From Pseudomonadota bacterium (GTDB lineage: Bacteria; Pseudomonadota; Gammaproteobacteria; Xanthomonadales; Rhodanobacteraceae): DNA of 45,032 nt. The notes beneath the pieces are model-generated. The model made no database searches and was not told the origin of the DNA. It saw only the letters and a list, made by a program, of their open reading frames with translations. Position numbers and translations under genes: made by a program. Positions 31,777 through 45,032 of the stretch are shown in pieces (the stretch's first letter is position 1; each line of letters starts with the position of its first letter). The DNA is taken from NCBI GenBank assembly GCA_021781345.1, contig JAJXWZ010000167.1, forward strand, positions 1 to 45,032, given 5' to 3'.

Positions 31777-34050
31777 CTATTGATAGCCAAGGATAGCATT
31801 GCGCAGGAACGATCCGGTGCGCTCGCCGTAGGCGCCGAGTCCCTTGAATTCAATCTCCAGCATGATGGCGTTGTTGGAGTCGCCCTTGTAGTCGTAGACG
31901 TAGTGCCGGCTGAGCAGGCGCACGGCGGTGCAGCAACTGTCCCACTCGATGCCGGCGAATGCATCGATGGCACGCCGGTCGCGCATCGAGTAGGTGTAGC
32001 CGGCGACCAGCTTCCATGCTGCTCCCACCGGGATCTCGGAGGACATGTCGGCCTGGTCGAGCAGGCCGCGGCGGTACCGGTAGTCGAGGTTGACGATGCC
32101 GTCACCCCAGAGGCGGCGCTGCAGGCCGATGGTCGAGACGTCGGTATGCCTGGTGTTGGGATTCCATTGCTGCGATGCGGTCACGCGCCAGTCGTCGTTC
32201 AAGGCGACGGTCAGGTTGGCGACGTAGTTGGACCCGGAATAGTCGACCGCGGTGACGCCCGGACGCAGCGTGACGAGTTGCGGCTGGAAGTAACGGATCT
32301 GGCCGATGCTCGCCGAAAGCTTCTCGTTGCCGTCCTGGTCGAGGAAGCGCGTGGTCAGCGCCAGCGACAGGTTGTTGGCGTTCATCTGCCGATCGGCGCC
32401 GCTGAAGCTGTTGGTGGTGAACAATTGCCAGAAGTCGAAGGTCAACGGTTGGGTGTCGAACAGCGGCAGGTCGTTCTGGTTGCGGTACGGCACGCGCAGG
32501 TAGAACACGCGTGGCTCCAGGGTCTGGGTGTAGTCGTTGCCGAACAGGTGCGCGTCACGCTCGAAGATCAGGCCGGCATCGAGGTCGAAGATCGGCGTGG
32601 TGCGGGTCGGATGGGTTGAATCGCCGGGCGCGACCGGCTTCGGCAGGTTGTAGGCGGTGTAGCGCACGCCCAGTTCGGGGCGCAGGAACCAGGCCGGTCC
32701 CTGCAGCGGCCACGCCAGGTAGGGATAGGCATCGAAGCGGTCGCCGCCGACGGCCTCGGGTTTCACGAAGCGCACCGCCTCGGCATTCACGCCCCACTCC
32801 GGACCCCCGGGGCCGCCGATCGGACGGTCGGCATTGAAGAACAGCCGCGGCAGGCGGCGATACGGTGCGGCCAAGTCGGAAACGCCGGGGGTGACGATCT
32901 GGTAGACGTCCGCGCCGACGCCGGCGTTCCACCAGTCGCCGGAACTGGTGACGTAGGAAGACGAGTCGAGCAACGTCACCGTCGAGGTGGTGAGGTTCTG
33001 GCCGAAATCCTGGAACCACGCCTTGTCGGTGGTCCGGGCGATCGAAGTATTCCAGAGCAGGTTCCACGGCAGCCGGGTCTGGTCCTGGAACGTGAGGTAG
33101 CCGCGGTCGGTACCCGTGGTGCGGTCGTGCGGCATGTAATCGAAATTCAGGGTGCCCTTGCTGGTCGCGGTCAGGTAACGGAACTGGCCGTCCAGCATGC
33201 CGCCGCGGTCGGCGTACCAGACCGGTGCGAGGGTCGCGTCGTAGTTGGGCGCGATGTTCCAGTAAAACGGGATCGAGAAGAAGAAGCCGGCTCGGCTGCG
33301 CTGTCCGAACGACGGATACAGGAAGCCCGTCTGCCGCCGCTTGTCGATCGGGAACCGCAGGTACGGCAGCCACAGGAACGGCACGCCCTTCAGGCGCATG
33401 GTCACGTCGTGCGCGCGTCCGATGCCCGCGTCGCGGTCCATGGTCATCGTCTTCGCCTCGACCTCCCACACGCGGTCGTGGATGTCGCAGGTCGAATAGG
33501 TCAAGTCGTGCAGCTTGTCGCGATCGCGGTCAAGCATGGTCACCTGGCTGGCCACGCCATTGCCACGCGATTCCAGCAATTGGTACCGCACGTTCTCGGC
33601 GACGCCGAATTCGGGGTCGGTCGTGCCCTTCATGGAGTCGGCCGAGAACAGCATGCCGCGTTCCTGGTAACGCACGTGGCCTTCCGCGTCGTAGGCGGTG
33701 GTGTCGGCGTTGTAGGTGAGGCTGTCGGCGCGCAACAGTTGGTCGAGCCGCTGCAGAGAGGTGTTGCCGCTCAGGTGGAAAATGTTGCTGTCGGGACTCG
33801 AGAAGCGGTCGCCGGATACATGCGCCGGGCTGTCGTCGCGATCGCCACCGGTCGGCAGATCGGGCACGTAGAAGTCCAGCAGGTCGTTCTTCTTGCACAG
33901 TGCGAAGTCATGCTTGACGACCGGGCAGGTGAAGGCGCCGAGCGGGCAGACGTCGGCGCTGTTCTGGGCCAGCGCGATCCCGGGCGCGGAAGCCAACGCG
34001 ATCGCGAATGCCAGGGCGCGCGGGGTCAGCGGCATCGTTCGGCGCGGCAC
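31777..34050 (-). CDS. lptD: LPS-assembly protein LptD
   Basis: N-terminal OstA-like region (DQLLRADSLTYNADTTAYDAEGHVRYQERGMLFSADS), KGVPFLWLPYLRFPIDKRRQTGFL, WDSCCTAVRLLSRHYV. Confidence 0.96.
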   Translation of the reverse strand: MPRRTMPLTPRALAFAIALASAPGIALAQNSADVCPLGAFTCPVVKHDFALCKKNDLLDFYVPDLPTGGDRDDSPAHVSGDRFSSPDSNIFHLSGNTSLQRLDQLLRADSLTYNADTTAYDAEGHVRYQERGMLFSADSMKGTTDPEFGVAENVRYQLLESRGNGVASQVTMLDRDRDKLHDLTYSTCDIHDRVWEVEAKTMTMDRDAGIGRAHDVTMRLKGVPFLWLPYLRFPIDKRRQTGFLYPSFGQRSRAGFFFSIPFYWNIAPNYDATLAPVWYADRGGMLDGQFRYLTATSKGTLNFDYMPHDRTTGTDRGYLTFQDQTRLPWNLLWNTSIARTTDKAWFQDFGQNLTTSTVTLLDSSSYVTSSGDWWNAGVGADVYQIVTPGVSDLAAPYRRLPRLFFNADRPIGGPGGPEWGVNAEAVRFVKPEAVGGDRFDAYPYLAWPLQGPAWFLRPELGVRYTAYNLPKPVAPGDSTHPTRTTPIFDLDAGLIFERDAHLFGNDYTQTLEPRVFYLRVPYRNQNDLPLFDTQPLTFDFWQLFTTNSFSGADRQMNANNLSLALTTRFLDQDGNEKLSASIGQIRYFQPQLVTLRPGVTAVDYSGSNYVANLTVALNDDWRVTASQQWNPNTRHTDVSTIGLQRRLWGDGIVNLDYRYRRGLLDQADMSSEIPVGAAWKLVAGYTYSMRDRRAIDAFAGIEWDSCCTAVRLLSRHYVYDYKGDSNNAIMLEIEFKGLGAYGERTGSFLRNAILGYQ

Positions 34051-34125
34051 GGATGTTCCTCTGTCAAGCAGCCCGCGTAAGCTAGCAGAACGCAGGCGCG
34101 CTGTTGAGATTCGCGTGGACGCGAT

Positions 34126-35943
34126 TCAGGCGGCCTTCGCCAGGGCCAGGGGCGCGCAGCGCGCGTCCAGCCAGGCGCGGTCCGCGGGATCGTCCAGCAA
34201 CGACGCCAGCCTTTCGTGCACGCGCGCGTGGTAGGCGTCCAGCCACGTAATTTCGTGCGCGTCCAGCAGCGACGGATCCAGCAGGCGGGTGTCGATCGGG
34301 CAGAGCGTCAGTGTCTCGAACGCGAGGAATTCGCCGAACTCGCCGTCGCCCGCCGGAATCGTCGCGGCCAGGTTTTCGATGCGCACGCCGTGGCGGCCGG
34401 GCTTGTAGATGCCGGGTTCGATCGAGGTGATCATCCCGACATCCATCGCTTCGAGTTGCTGCCCCGAGCGCGGCGGCCTGATCGATTGGGGACCTTCGTG
34501 CACGTTCAGGCAGTAGCCCACGCCGTGGCCGGTGCCGTGGCCGTAATCCACGCCGTCGGCCCAGATCGGCGCGCGCGCCAACGCGTCGAGCTGCTGGCCG
34601 GAGGTGCCGCGCGGAAATTTCGCGCGCGACAGCGCGATGACGCCCTTCAGCACCAGCGTCACGTCGCGGCGCTGTTCGGGCGTGGTTTCGCCGAGCGCCC
34701 ACATTCGCGTGATGTCGGTGGTGCCGCCGAGGTATTGCGCGCCGGAGTCGATCAGCAGCATGCCGCGGGGTTCGAGCCCTGCGTGCGATTCTGGCGTCGC
34801 ACGATAGTGCGGCAGCGCGGCGTTGGCCTGGTAGCCGGCGATGGTGGCGAAGCTTTCGCTGACGAAGCCGGGTTGCCGGGCACGCAGCTCGCGCAGTTTT
34901 GCGTCCACGTCGAGCTCGCTCGGGCGCGTGCCTTCCTGCAGCGATGCTTCGAGCCAGCGCGCCCCGCGTACCAGCGCCACGCCGTCGCGGCGCATCGCTT
35001 CGCGCACGTGGTCCATTTCCCTGGCGGTCTTGCGCGCCTTGGCGGCCGTGATCGGGCCGGGTGCCTCGACCAGCTCGACGTGGGCCGGGATCGCGTGGGC
35101 GACGGCGGCGGAAACCTGTGCCGGCGCGATCAGCAGTCTCGCGTCCGACGGCAGTGCCGCCAGGGACGGGTCGATGGCCTGGTACGGCGCGATGCGTATG
35201 CCGTCCCCCGCCAGCGTAGCCTGCAGGGTCGCTTCCAGCTTGTCCGCATCGACGAACAAGGTCGCGTGGCCGGCATCGACGAGCAGGTGCGACAGGAACA
35301 CCGGGTTGTAATCGACGTCACTGCCGCGCAGGTTGAGTACCCACGCGATCTCGTCAAGCGCGGAGACGACGTGATGGCTCGCGCCCGCCTGCCGCATCGC
35401 GTCCCTGACGCCGGCGAGCTTGTCGGCGCGGCCGCGGATGGCGTACTCCGGCGGGTGTTCGTGGATCGGCGCGCGTGGCAATGGCGGGCGGTTACTCCAG
35501 ATGGCGCCGGGCAGGTCGTCCTCGACCAGTTCCGCGCCGTGTCCGGCCAGTTGCTTTCGCAACGCCCGCTCCGACGCCAGCGACAGCATGTCCGCCGCGC
35601 AGGCCACCTTGTCCCCTTCGTGCATTCGCGTGCAAAGCCACTCCACATGCTCGGGCGTATGCGGCACGTTCAGCCTGACCAGTTCGATCCTGCTGCCCGC
35701 GAGCTGGCGCTCGGCTTGCGAGAAATAGCGCGAATCGGTCCACAACCCGGCGAAACCAGCGGTGACCACCAGCGTGCCCGCCGAGCCCGTGAAGCCGGAA
35801 AGCCACTCCCGTGCCTGCCAGTGTCCGGGCAGGTATTCGGAGAGATGCGGATCGGCGGTGGGCACGATGCAGGCGGAGATGCCGCGTGCGTGCATCGCCT
35901 TGCGCAAGGCGGCCAGGCGATCGGGGATTGGCGATGTGTCCAT
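34126..35943 (-). CDS. aminopeptidase P family protein (Xaa-Pro aminopeptidase)
   Basis: GSAGTLVVTAGFAGLWTDSRYF, LLIDSGAQYLGGTTDITRMWALG, GHGTGHGVGYCLNVHEGP, SIEPGIYKPGRHGVRIEN. Confidence 0.92.
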   Translation of the reverse strand: MDTSPIPDRLAALRKAMHARGISACIVPTADPHLSEYLPGHWQAREWLSGFTGSAGTLVVTAGFAGLWTDSRYFSQAERQLAGSRIELVRLNVPHTPEHVEWLCTRMHEGDKVACAADMLSLASERALRKQLAGHGAELVEDDLPGAIWSNRPPLPRAPIHEHPPEYAIRGRADKLAGVRDAMRQAGASHHVVSALDEIAWVLNLRGSDVDYNPVFLSHLLVDAGHATLFVDADKLEATLQATLAGDGIRIAPYQAIDPSLAALPSDARLLIAPAQVSAAVAHAIPAHVELVEAPGPITAAKARKTAREMDHVREAMRRDGVALVRGARWLEASLQEGTRPSELDVDAKLRELRARQPGFVSESFATIAGYQANAALPHYRATPESHAGLEPRGMLLIDSGAQYLGGTTDITRMWALGETTPEQRRDVTLVLKGVIALSRAKFPRGTSGQQLDALARAPIWADGVDYGHGTGHGVGYCLNVHEGPQSIRPPRSGQQLEAMDVGMITSIEPGIYKPGRHGVRIENLAATIPAGDGEFGEFLAFETLTLCPIDTRLLDPSLLDAHEITWLDAYHARVHERLASLLDDPADRAWLDARCAPLALAKAA

Positions 35944-35957
35944 GGGGCGGGCTTTTC

Positions 35958-38672
<2,715 letters not shown>

Positions 38673-38680
38673 GGATTGTC

Positions 38681-38756
38681 GTCATTCCGGGCGCCGCGCA
38701 GCGGCGATCCGAAATCCATTCTTCGCGGTTTGCATGGCAAAAATGGATTTCGGGTT
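38681..38756. repeat. intergenic inverted repeat between kdsA and eno
   Basis: CCGAAATCCAT (38709-38719) / ATGGATTTCGG (38743-38753) perfect; preceded by GTCATTCCGGG and CGCCGC-GCA-GCGGCG hairpin. Confidence 0.6.
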
Positions 38757-38805
38757 CCGCGCGCGTCAAAGCCGAGAACGGCCCCGGAAAGACGGAGGAC
38801 ATTGA

Positions 38806-40137
<1,332 letters not shown>

Positions 40138-40164
40138 GAGGAAGCCCCGTGCGGAGCGGCCTTT

Positions 40165-40272
40165 GTGAAAAGTCAGGGCAGGGAAGCCCGTTCTGGTGTC
40201 CGAGGGCTTTGGTTGATTCCGCTCATCGAGTTGTGCGGCGATGCGGCGATCAGGGACGATCTCGATAATGCT
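40165..40272 (+). repeat. candidate dispersed repeat, copy B (upstream of and overlapping ftsB start)
   Basis: GTGAAAAGTCAGGGCAGGGA (40165-40184), GAAGCCCGTTCTGGTG (40183-40198), GCGATCAGGGACGATC..AATGC; same order as copy A. Confidence 0.5.
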
Positions 40273-40603
40273 CAAATGGCTCGCGCTCGTCCTGATTGCC
40301 TTGCTGATTGCGTTGCAGGTCAAGCTGTGGACGGGTGACGGTGGCATGCGCGACCTGCGCGCGATCCGTGCGCGGGTGTCGGAACAGCGGGCCGAGAACG
40401 CGAAGCTCGAGCAACGCAATGATGCGTTGCACGCGGACGTCGAAGACCTGAAGCACGGACAAGATGCGGTCGAGGCGCGCGCCCGCTCGCAACTCGGCCT
40501 GATCAAGCCGGGCGAAGTGTTCTACCAGGTCGTCGATACGCCTGCCGGTACAGCCAGCGCCGCACCGCCTTCCGCTGCGTCCGTGCAGGCTTCCGGGCAT
40601 TGA
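40268..40603 (+). CDS. ftsB: cell division protein FtsB (septum formation initiator)
   Basis: Short TM protein MLKWLALVLIALLIALQVKLWTGDGGMRDLRAIRARVSEQRAENAKLEQRNDALHADVEDLKHGQDAVEARARSQLGLIKPGEVFYQ, adjacent to eno. Confidence 0.93.
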   Translation: MLKWLALVLIALLIALQVKLWTGDGGMRDLRAIRARVSEQRAENAKLEQRNDALHADVEDLKHGQDAVEARARSQLGLIKPGEVFYQVVDTPAGTASAAPPSAASVQASGH

Positions 40604-40682
40604 AGCGGGATATCGACTGCTGCGGATCGGGTAAACTCGCGGTCTGCATGTGTGGATTTTCTTCCCGGGGTTCGAATCGGCG

Positions 40683-41477
40683 ATGCGGGTTCTATTGAGC
40701 AATGACGACGGCGTGGACGCGCCCGGTATCCGCGTGCTCGCCGAGCATCTGGTCGAACTGGGGGAGGTGGTCGTGGTGGCGCCCGACCGCGATCGTTCCG
40801 GCGCAAGCAATTCACTGACACTCGACCAGCCGGTGCGCGTCGTGCGGCTCGACGACGGCCGTTACCGTGTCGCCGGCACGCCGACCGATTGCGTGCACCT
40901 GGCGTTGTCCGGCTTGCTCGAGGACGAACCCGACATCGTCGTCTCCGGCATCAACAATTCCGCCAATCTCGGCGACGACGTGATCTATTCCGGTACCGTG
41001 TCGGCGGCGATGGAAGGGCGTTTCCTCGGGCTTCCCGCGGTCGCGGTGTCGCTGGCCGGGCAAGGCGAGCGCCACGACGGCATGGGGCACCATTTCGAAT
41101 CGGCCGCGCGCGCGGTGTTGTTGTTGACGCGGCGCTTGCTGGTCGATCCGCTGCCCGCGGACACGATCCTCAACGTCAACGTGCCGGACCGCGCGTGGTC
41201 GGAGATCCGGGGCTTCGAGGTGACGCGCCTGGGCAGCCGCCACCGCGCGTCGCCGTGCATCGCGCAGCGCGATCCGCGCGGGCGCACCGTGTGGTGGATC
41301 GGCAACGCCGGCGACGCCGATGATGCCGGCCCCGGTACCGACTTCGACGCGGTGCGCCGCGGCTTCGTGTCGGTGACGCCGATCCACGTCGACCTCACGC
41401 GTTTCCAGGCGCTCGAGAACGTGTCGCGCTGGATCGACGGGCTGGCCGAGCAGATGCAAAAGGAACAGGCCGCATGA
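40683..41477 (+). CDS. surE: 5'-nucleotidase SurE
   Basis: [71 protein letters not shown]. Confidence 0.98.
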   Translation: MRVLLSNDDGVDAPGIRVLAEHLVELGEVVVVAPDRDRSGASNSLTLDQPVRVVRLDDGRYRVAGTPTDCVHLALSGLLEDEPDIVVSGINNSANLGDDVIYSGTVSAAMEGRFLGLPAVAVSLAGQGERHDGMGHHFESAARAVLLLTRRLLVDPLPADTILNVNVPDRAWSEIRGFEVTRLGSRHRASPCIAQRDPRGRTVWWIGNAGDADDAGPGTDFDAVRRGFVSVTPIHVDLTRFQALENVSRWIDGLAEQMQKEQAA

Positions 41478-42157
41478 GCACCCTGTTCGGCGGCGCCGCG
41501 GCCGTGTCCGCGCGCGGGCACGGCATGACCTCGCAGCGTGCGCGCGACCGGCTGGTCGCGGCGCTTCGCGAGGAGGGCGTTCGCGATCCCCGCGTGCTGG
41601 ACGTGATCCGCACCATGCCGCGGCACCTGTTCCTCGACGAAGCGTTGGCCTCGCGTGCCTACGAAAACACCGCGTTGCCGATCGGCCTCGGACAGACCAT
41701 CTCGCAACCCTGGGTGGTCGCGCGCATGACCGAGCTGCTGATCGAAGGCGGAGTACCCGGGCGCGTACTCGAGATCGGCACCGGTTCCGGTTACCAGGCC
41801 GCGGTGCTGGCCGCGCTGGTGGACACCGTATACACGGTCGAACGCATCGAGGAGTTGCTGCGCAAGGCGCGGCGGCTGTTCCGCAACATGAAGATCGCGA
41901 ATATCCGCTCGCGCCACGACGACGGCAACATCGGCTGGCCGGCGGAAGCGCCGTTCGACGCCATCGTGCTCACCGCGGCCGGCGAAACGGTGCCGCGCGC
42001 GCTGCTCGACCAACTGGTGGACGGCGGCGTTCTGGTGGCGCCACTCGGTCCGCCCGGCGCCCAGCGCCTGATGCGCTTCCGGCGCGACGGCGACCAGATG
42101 TGCAGCGAGGAACTGGAACCGGTGAGTTTCGTGCCGCTGCTGGGCGGGCTGGGCTGA
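41474..42157 (+). CDS. pcm: protein-L-isoaspartate O-methyltransferase
   Basis: [62 protein letters not shown] overlap with surE. Confidence 0.97.
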   Translation: MSTLFGGAAAVSARGHGMTSQRARDRLVAALREEGVRDPRVLDVIRTMPRHLFLDEALASRAYENTALPIGLGQTISQPWVVARMTELLIEGGVPGRVLEIGTGSGYQAAVLAALVDTVYTVERIEELLRKARRLFRNMKIANIRSRHDDGNIGWPAEAPFDAIVLTAAGETVPRALLDQLVDGGVLVAPLGPPGAQRLMRFRRDGDQMCSEELEPVSFVPLLGGLG

Positions 42158-42184
42158 TCGTCCCGATCGGCCGTGCCGGTCCGC

Positions 42185-42214
42185 CAAAGAAAACGCCCGG
42201 CGGTGCCGGGCGTT
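42185..42214 (-). terminator. intrinsic terminator for the PsiF-like gene (possibly bidirectional with pcm)
   Basis: AACGCCCGG-CGGTG-CCGGGCGTT perfect 9-bp stem; on the minus strand followed by TTTTCTTT. Confidence 0.8.
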
Positions 42215-42238
42215 CGAGTCGATCCACCGAATTCCTGA

Positions 42239-42568
42239 TCAGCCTTTCAGGCAGCTGCTCATGAAGCTCTTGCGGGCGGCGCCCTTCAGGCCCTTCTGCC
42301 TGGCTTCCGCGTTGCAGGACTTCATCTTTTCCTGCTGCGTCATCTTGGCCGGTGCGGCGGCGGTCTTGCCTTTCAGGCAGTCGCTCATGAATTTCTTGTG
42401 CGCTTCGCCCTTCATGCCCTTGGACTGGTGGCTGCATTCCGCCATCTTGCTTTGCTGCGCCGTCATCGTCTTGTGCGTGGTGGTCTTGGCGCCGGACGCG
42501 AAGGCCGGTGCGGCGGCCAGCGCGCCGAGGGCCAGGCCCAACGCCAACATCGAAGTACGGATACGCAT
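42239..42568 (-). CDS. PsiF-repeat family exported protein
   Basis: Signal peptide; two repeats KMAECSHQSKGMKGEAHKKFMSDCLKG and KMKSCNAEARQKGLKGAARKSFMSSCLKG. Confidence 0.92.
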   Translation of the reverse strand: MRIRTSMLALGLALGALAAAPAFASGAKTTTHKTMTAQQSKMAECSHQSKGMKGEAHKKFMSDCLKGKTAAAPAKMTQQEKMKSCNAEARQKGLKGAARKSFMSSCLKG

Positions 42569-42739
42569 GGTTGCTCTCCTGGTGGTACCGGCGCATTGCC
42601 GGCGCGTCCAAGCATACCTCGCCGAACCGTTGGGAGCTGACCGCAGCACAACGAACGCGCGTATCCGCAGGCAAGGCCAGAGCCCGCTTCCGTTCGAAGC
42701 CCCGCACATGGATGTACGGGGCGGTGCCAGGGATGGCAA

Positions 42740-44245
42740 CTAGGCCGCCGCGCGCTTGGCCTCAACCTGCTGGCGCGGGCCGTGCTTGAGGGCTTCGCGC
42801 ACGTGTGCCACGAGCAGGTCGGACTCGGCCTCGTTGATCGAGAAATGCGGGGTGAAGCGCAACGAGTTGGCGCCGCCGTGGATCACGTTGATGCCGCGCT
42901 CGCGCATGTATTCCTCGGTCGAACCGGCGCCGAAGCACTTGAACTGGGGTGCGAGTTCGCAGGAGAACAGCAGGCCCGTGCCCTGTACCTTGGTGATCAG
43001 TCCGCCCAGTTCGTCCTTGAGCGCGTTCAGCTTGTTCACCAGCTCCGCGCCGCGGTTGCGGATGTTGGCGCGAAGTTCCGGGGTGATCTGCTGCAGCACC
43101 GCGCAGGCAATGTCCAGCGCGCGTGGATTGCCGGTCATGGTATTGCCGTAGATGCCCTTCTTGTACAGCGCTGCCGCGCGTTCGTTGACCGCCAGCACCG
43201 AGAGCGGGAACTGGCCACCGTTGAGCGCCTTCGAATAGGTTTCCATGTCCGGTGCCGGCAGCTTCTCGAAACCGGGGTAGTCGACCACCGAAAGCACGCC
43301 CTGCGCGCGCAGACCGGCCTGGATCGAATCGACCAGCAGCAGCGAATCGTGCCTGGCGGTGAGTTCGCGCGCCGCCGCGTAGAACTCCGGCGTCACCGCG
43401 CGGCCCGGATCGCCTTCGCCCATCACGGGTTCGAGGAACATCGCTTCGAAGAACCAGCCGTTCATCTCGGCCTCGTCGAAGGCGCGGCGCAGCGCCGCCA
43501 CGTCGTAGGGGTCGACCGCGATCACCGAATGCTCGTCACGGAAACTGGCGAGGTTGGCCTGGTAGGCCTTGCGGCTGGAATCGGAATACAGCGCCGGGCG
43601 ATCGGTACGACCGTGGAACGAGCCCTTGACCACCAGGCGCTTGATGGTGCGGCCGGCGTACTTGGCTCCCGGATCGGTCATCTGCTTGGCGTTGACGTCG
43701 GCGATGCGTGCGGCCAGCGTGACGCTCTCCGAGCCGGAGTTCGCGCACATGAACTTCGCGAACGGATGTTCGCCACGATGATGGCCGATCTCGCGGCGCA
43801 GCGCGTCGGTGAAGTGGCGCTGCGAGAGCGAGGGTGTCATCACGTTGGCCATCACCTGCGGCTTCGCGAGTGCCTGCATCACCGCCGGGGGGTTGTGGCC
43901 GAAGCCCAGCATGCCGTAGCCGCCGCAGTCGTAGAGCACCGCGCCCTTCAAGGTGACGACCCACGCGCCGCGCGCAGCCAACGGCAGGAACGGGCACACC
44001 GCGTCGTCCGGATAGAAATTGACGAATCCCGACTGCAGCGAGTGCAGCTGGACATCCTCGTCCTGGCCCAGGGCTTCGGGATGCTGCGATTTCAGTTGCG
44101 CGAAGGCAGCATGCGCGTCGGCGATGGCGCCAGCGAGGTCGGCATCCGCGGCGGCGAAACGCTCTATGGTGGCGTCGTCCAGGCCGCGGGTGCGGATCCT
44201 GCCGCCTTGGTTGCGAAGCTCGCGCAGCATGTCGATCGGATTCAT
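42740..44245 (-). CDS. PLP-dependent class III aminotransferase
   Basis: MCANSGSESVTLAARIADVNAK, LLLVDSIQAGL, METYSKALNGGQFPLSVLAV (PLP Lys region), GNTMTGNPRALDIACAVL. Substrate not assigned. Confidence 0.85.
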   Translation of the reverse strand: MNPIDMLRELRNQGGRIRTRGLDDATIERFAAADADLAGAIADAHAAFAQLKSQHPEALGQDEDVQLHSLQSGFVNFYPDDAVCPFLPLAARGAWVVTLKGAVLYDCGGYGMLGFGHNPPAVMQALAKPQVMANVMTPSLSQRHFTDALRREIGHHRGEHPFAKFMCANSGSESVTLAARIADVNAKQMTDPGAKYAGRTIKRLVVKGSFHGRTDRPALYSDSSRKAYQANLASFRDEHSVIAVDPYDVAALRRAFDEAEMNGWFFEAMFLEPVMGEGDPGRAVTPEFYAAARELTARHDSLLLVDSIQAGLRAQGVLSVVDYPGFEKLPAPDMETYSKALNGGQFPLSVLAVNERAAALYKKGIYGNTMTGNPRALDIACAVLQQITPELRANIRNRGAELVNKLNALKDELGGLITKVQGTGLLFSCELAPQFKCFGAGSTEEYMRERGINVIHGGANSLRFTPHFSINEAESDLLVAHVREALKHGPRQQVEAKRAAA

Positions 44246-44431
44246 GGGGGCCTCCAGCGCGGCGTCGCCGGCACGGCGTCGCCCGTAAGTGATTCAAGCA
44301 AAAAAGGAAAAGGCCCCGTGATTCTATCAGGCAGCCCGCGGCGGCGTAACCCCGACGGCTCGCATGACGTGTGTCAGAGGCGATGCTTGACGGCTGCGAC
44401 TGAACGGGCGGGGGCGATGCACGCAAACTAG

Positions 44432-44446
44432 CTCCGAAATTCGGAG
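44432..44446. promoter_or_regulatory. 15-bp palindrome CTCCGAA-A-TTCGGAG upstream of ABC ATPase gene
   Basis: Perfect 7-bp arms around one central base, 8 bp upstream of the GTG at 44455. Confidence 0.4.
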
Positions 44447-44454
44447 GGTCTGTC

Positions 44455-45032
44455 GTGAACTCGATGCCTCGTGGGGTTTCAACCGAATCATTGGCACGCG
44501 TGCCGCGCGCACCGCTGCCCGCCGCGCGCTTGTGCGCTGCGACCCGCCGGTTCGGCGACGTCGTGGCGTTGGACGACATGGATCTTGAGGTACGGTGTGG
44601 CGAGCTGCTGGCCCTTCTGGGACCCAACGGGGCTGGCAAGACCACGGCGATCTCGCTGTTGCTGGGCTTGGTATTGCCGACGAGCGGGCGTGCCGAACTG
44701 TTCGGATGTGCACCGCGACAGGTCGCCGCGCGACGACGCGCCGGTGCCATGTTGCAGGGCGCGCAACTCGGCAGCCACGCCCGGGTTGGCGAAATGATCG
44801 CCCTGTTTTCGGGCTATTACCCGAACCCTTTGCCGCTGGCCGAGACGCTGCGCCTGTCGGGCCTGGAAGATGCGGTGGCGCGTCCAGTGGCCAAGCTTTC
44901 CGGCGGCCAGCAGCAACGCCTGCGCTTTGCGCTCGCGATTTGTGGCGGTCCCGAACTGCTGTTCCTCGACGAGCCCACGGCAGGCATGGATGTCGAAGCG
45001 CGCCAGATCCTTTGGACAGCGGTGCGCGCGCT
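44455..45032 (+). CDS. ABC transporter ATP-binding protein, partial (runs off window end; absent from ORF track)
   Basis: Direct reading: GTG/ATG(44464) ...LLALLGPNGAGKTTAISLLLGLVLPTSGRAELFG...VAKLSGGQQQRLRFALAICGGPELLFLDEPTAGMD: Walker A, signature, Walker B. Confidence 0.93.
   Translation, partial: MNSMPRGVSTESLARVPRAPLPAARLCAATRRFGDVVALDDMDLEVRCGELLALLGPNGAGKTTAISLLLGLVLPTSGRAELFGCAPRQVAARRRAGAMLQGAQLGSHARVGEMIALFSGYYPNPLPLAETLRLSGLEDAVARPVAKLSGGQQQRLRFALAICGGPELLFLDEPTAGMDVEARQILWTAVRA

Overview
This is a GC-rich chromosomal window whose gene content and order look like a gammaproteobacterium of the Xanthomonadales (inferred from the protein sequences; no search was run). It is mostly dense housekeeping DNA: mutY/yggX, ftsY | rsmD-coaD, lepA-lepB-DUF4845-rnc-era-recO, a YdbH/YdbL-like pair, degV, rlmD, tRNA-Val(CAC), a split metH behind an ArsR/methyltransferase-fusion regulator, an acyl-CoA dehydrogenase, lptD-surA-pdxA-rsmA-apaG-apaH, an aminopeptidase P, pyrG-kdsA-eno-ftsB-surE-pcm, a PsiF protein, a class III aminotransferase and a truncated ABC ATPase. 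I found no CRISPR array, transposase, integrase, prophage or recognisable defence island. The strongest unexplained signal is the roughly 680 bp gap between the acyl-CoA dehydrogenase and apaH (26434-27114). It has hairpin-built ends and an internal series of stem-loops that present GGA in their loops. Two of these match the CsrA/RsmA recognition pattern (ACANGGANGU in a hexaloop), which suggests a CsrA/RsmA-titrating RNA carried on a dispersed repeat. Secondary leads are a His/Cys-rich insert in the N-terminal MetH half, a SahR-like regulator with a near-start inverted repeat, a YdbH-YdbL pair with no separate ynbE, two related intergenic repeats (upstream of pyrG and ftsB), and the absence of ispD/ispF/truD between ftsB and surE.
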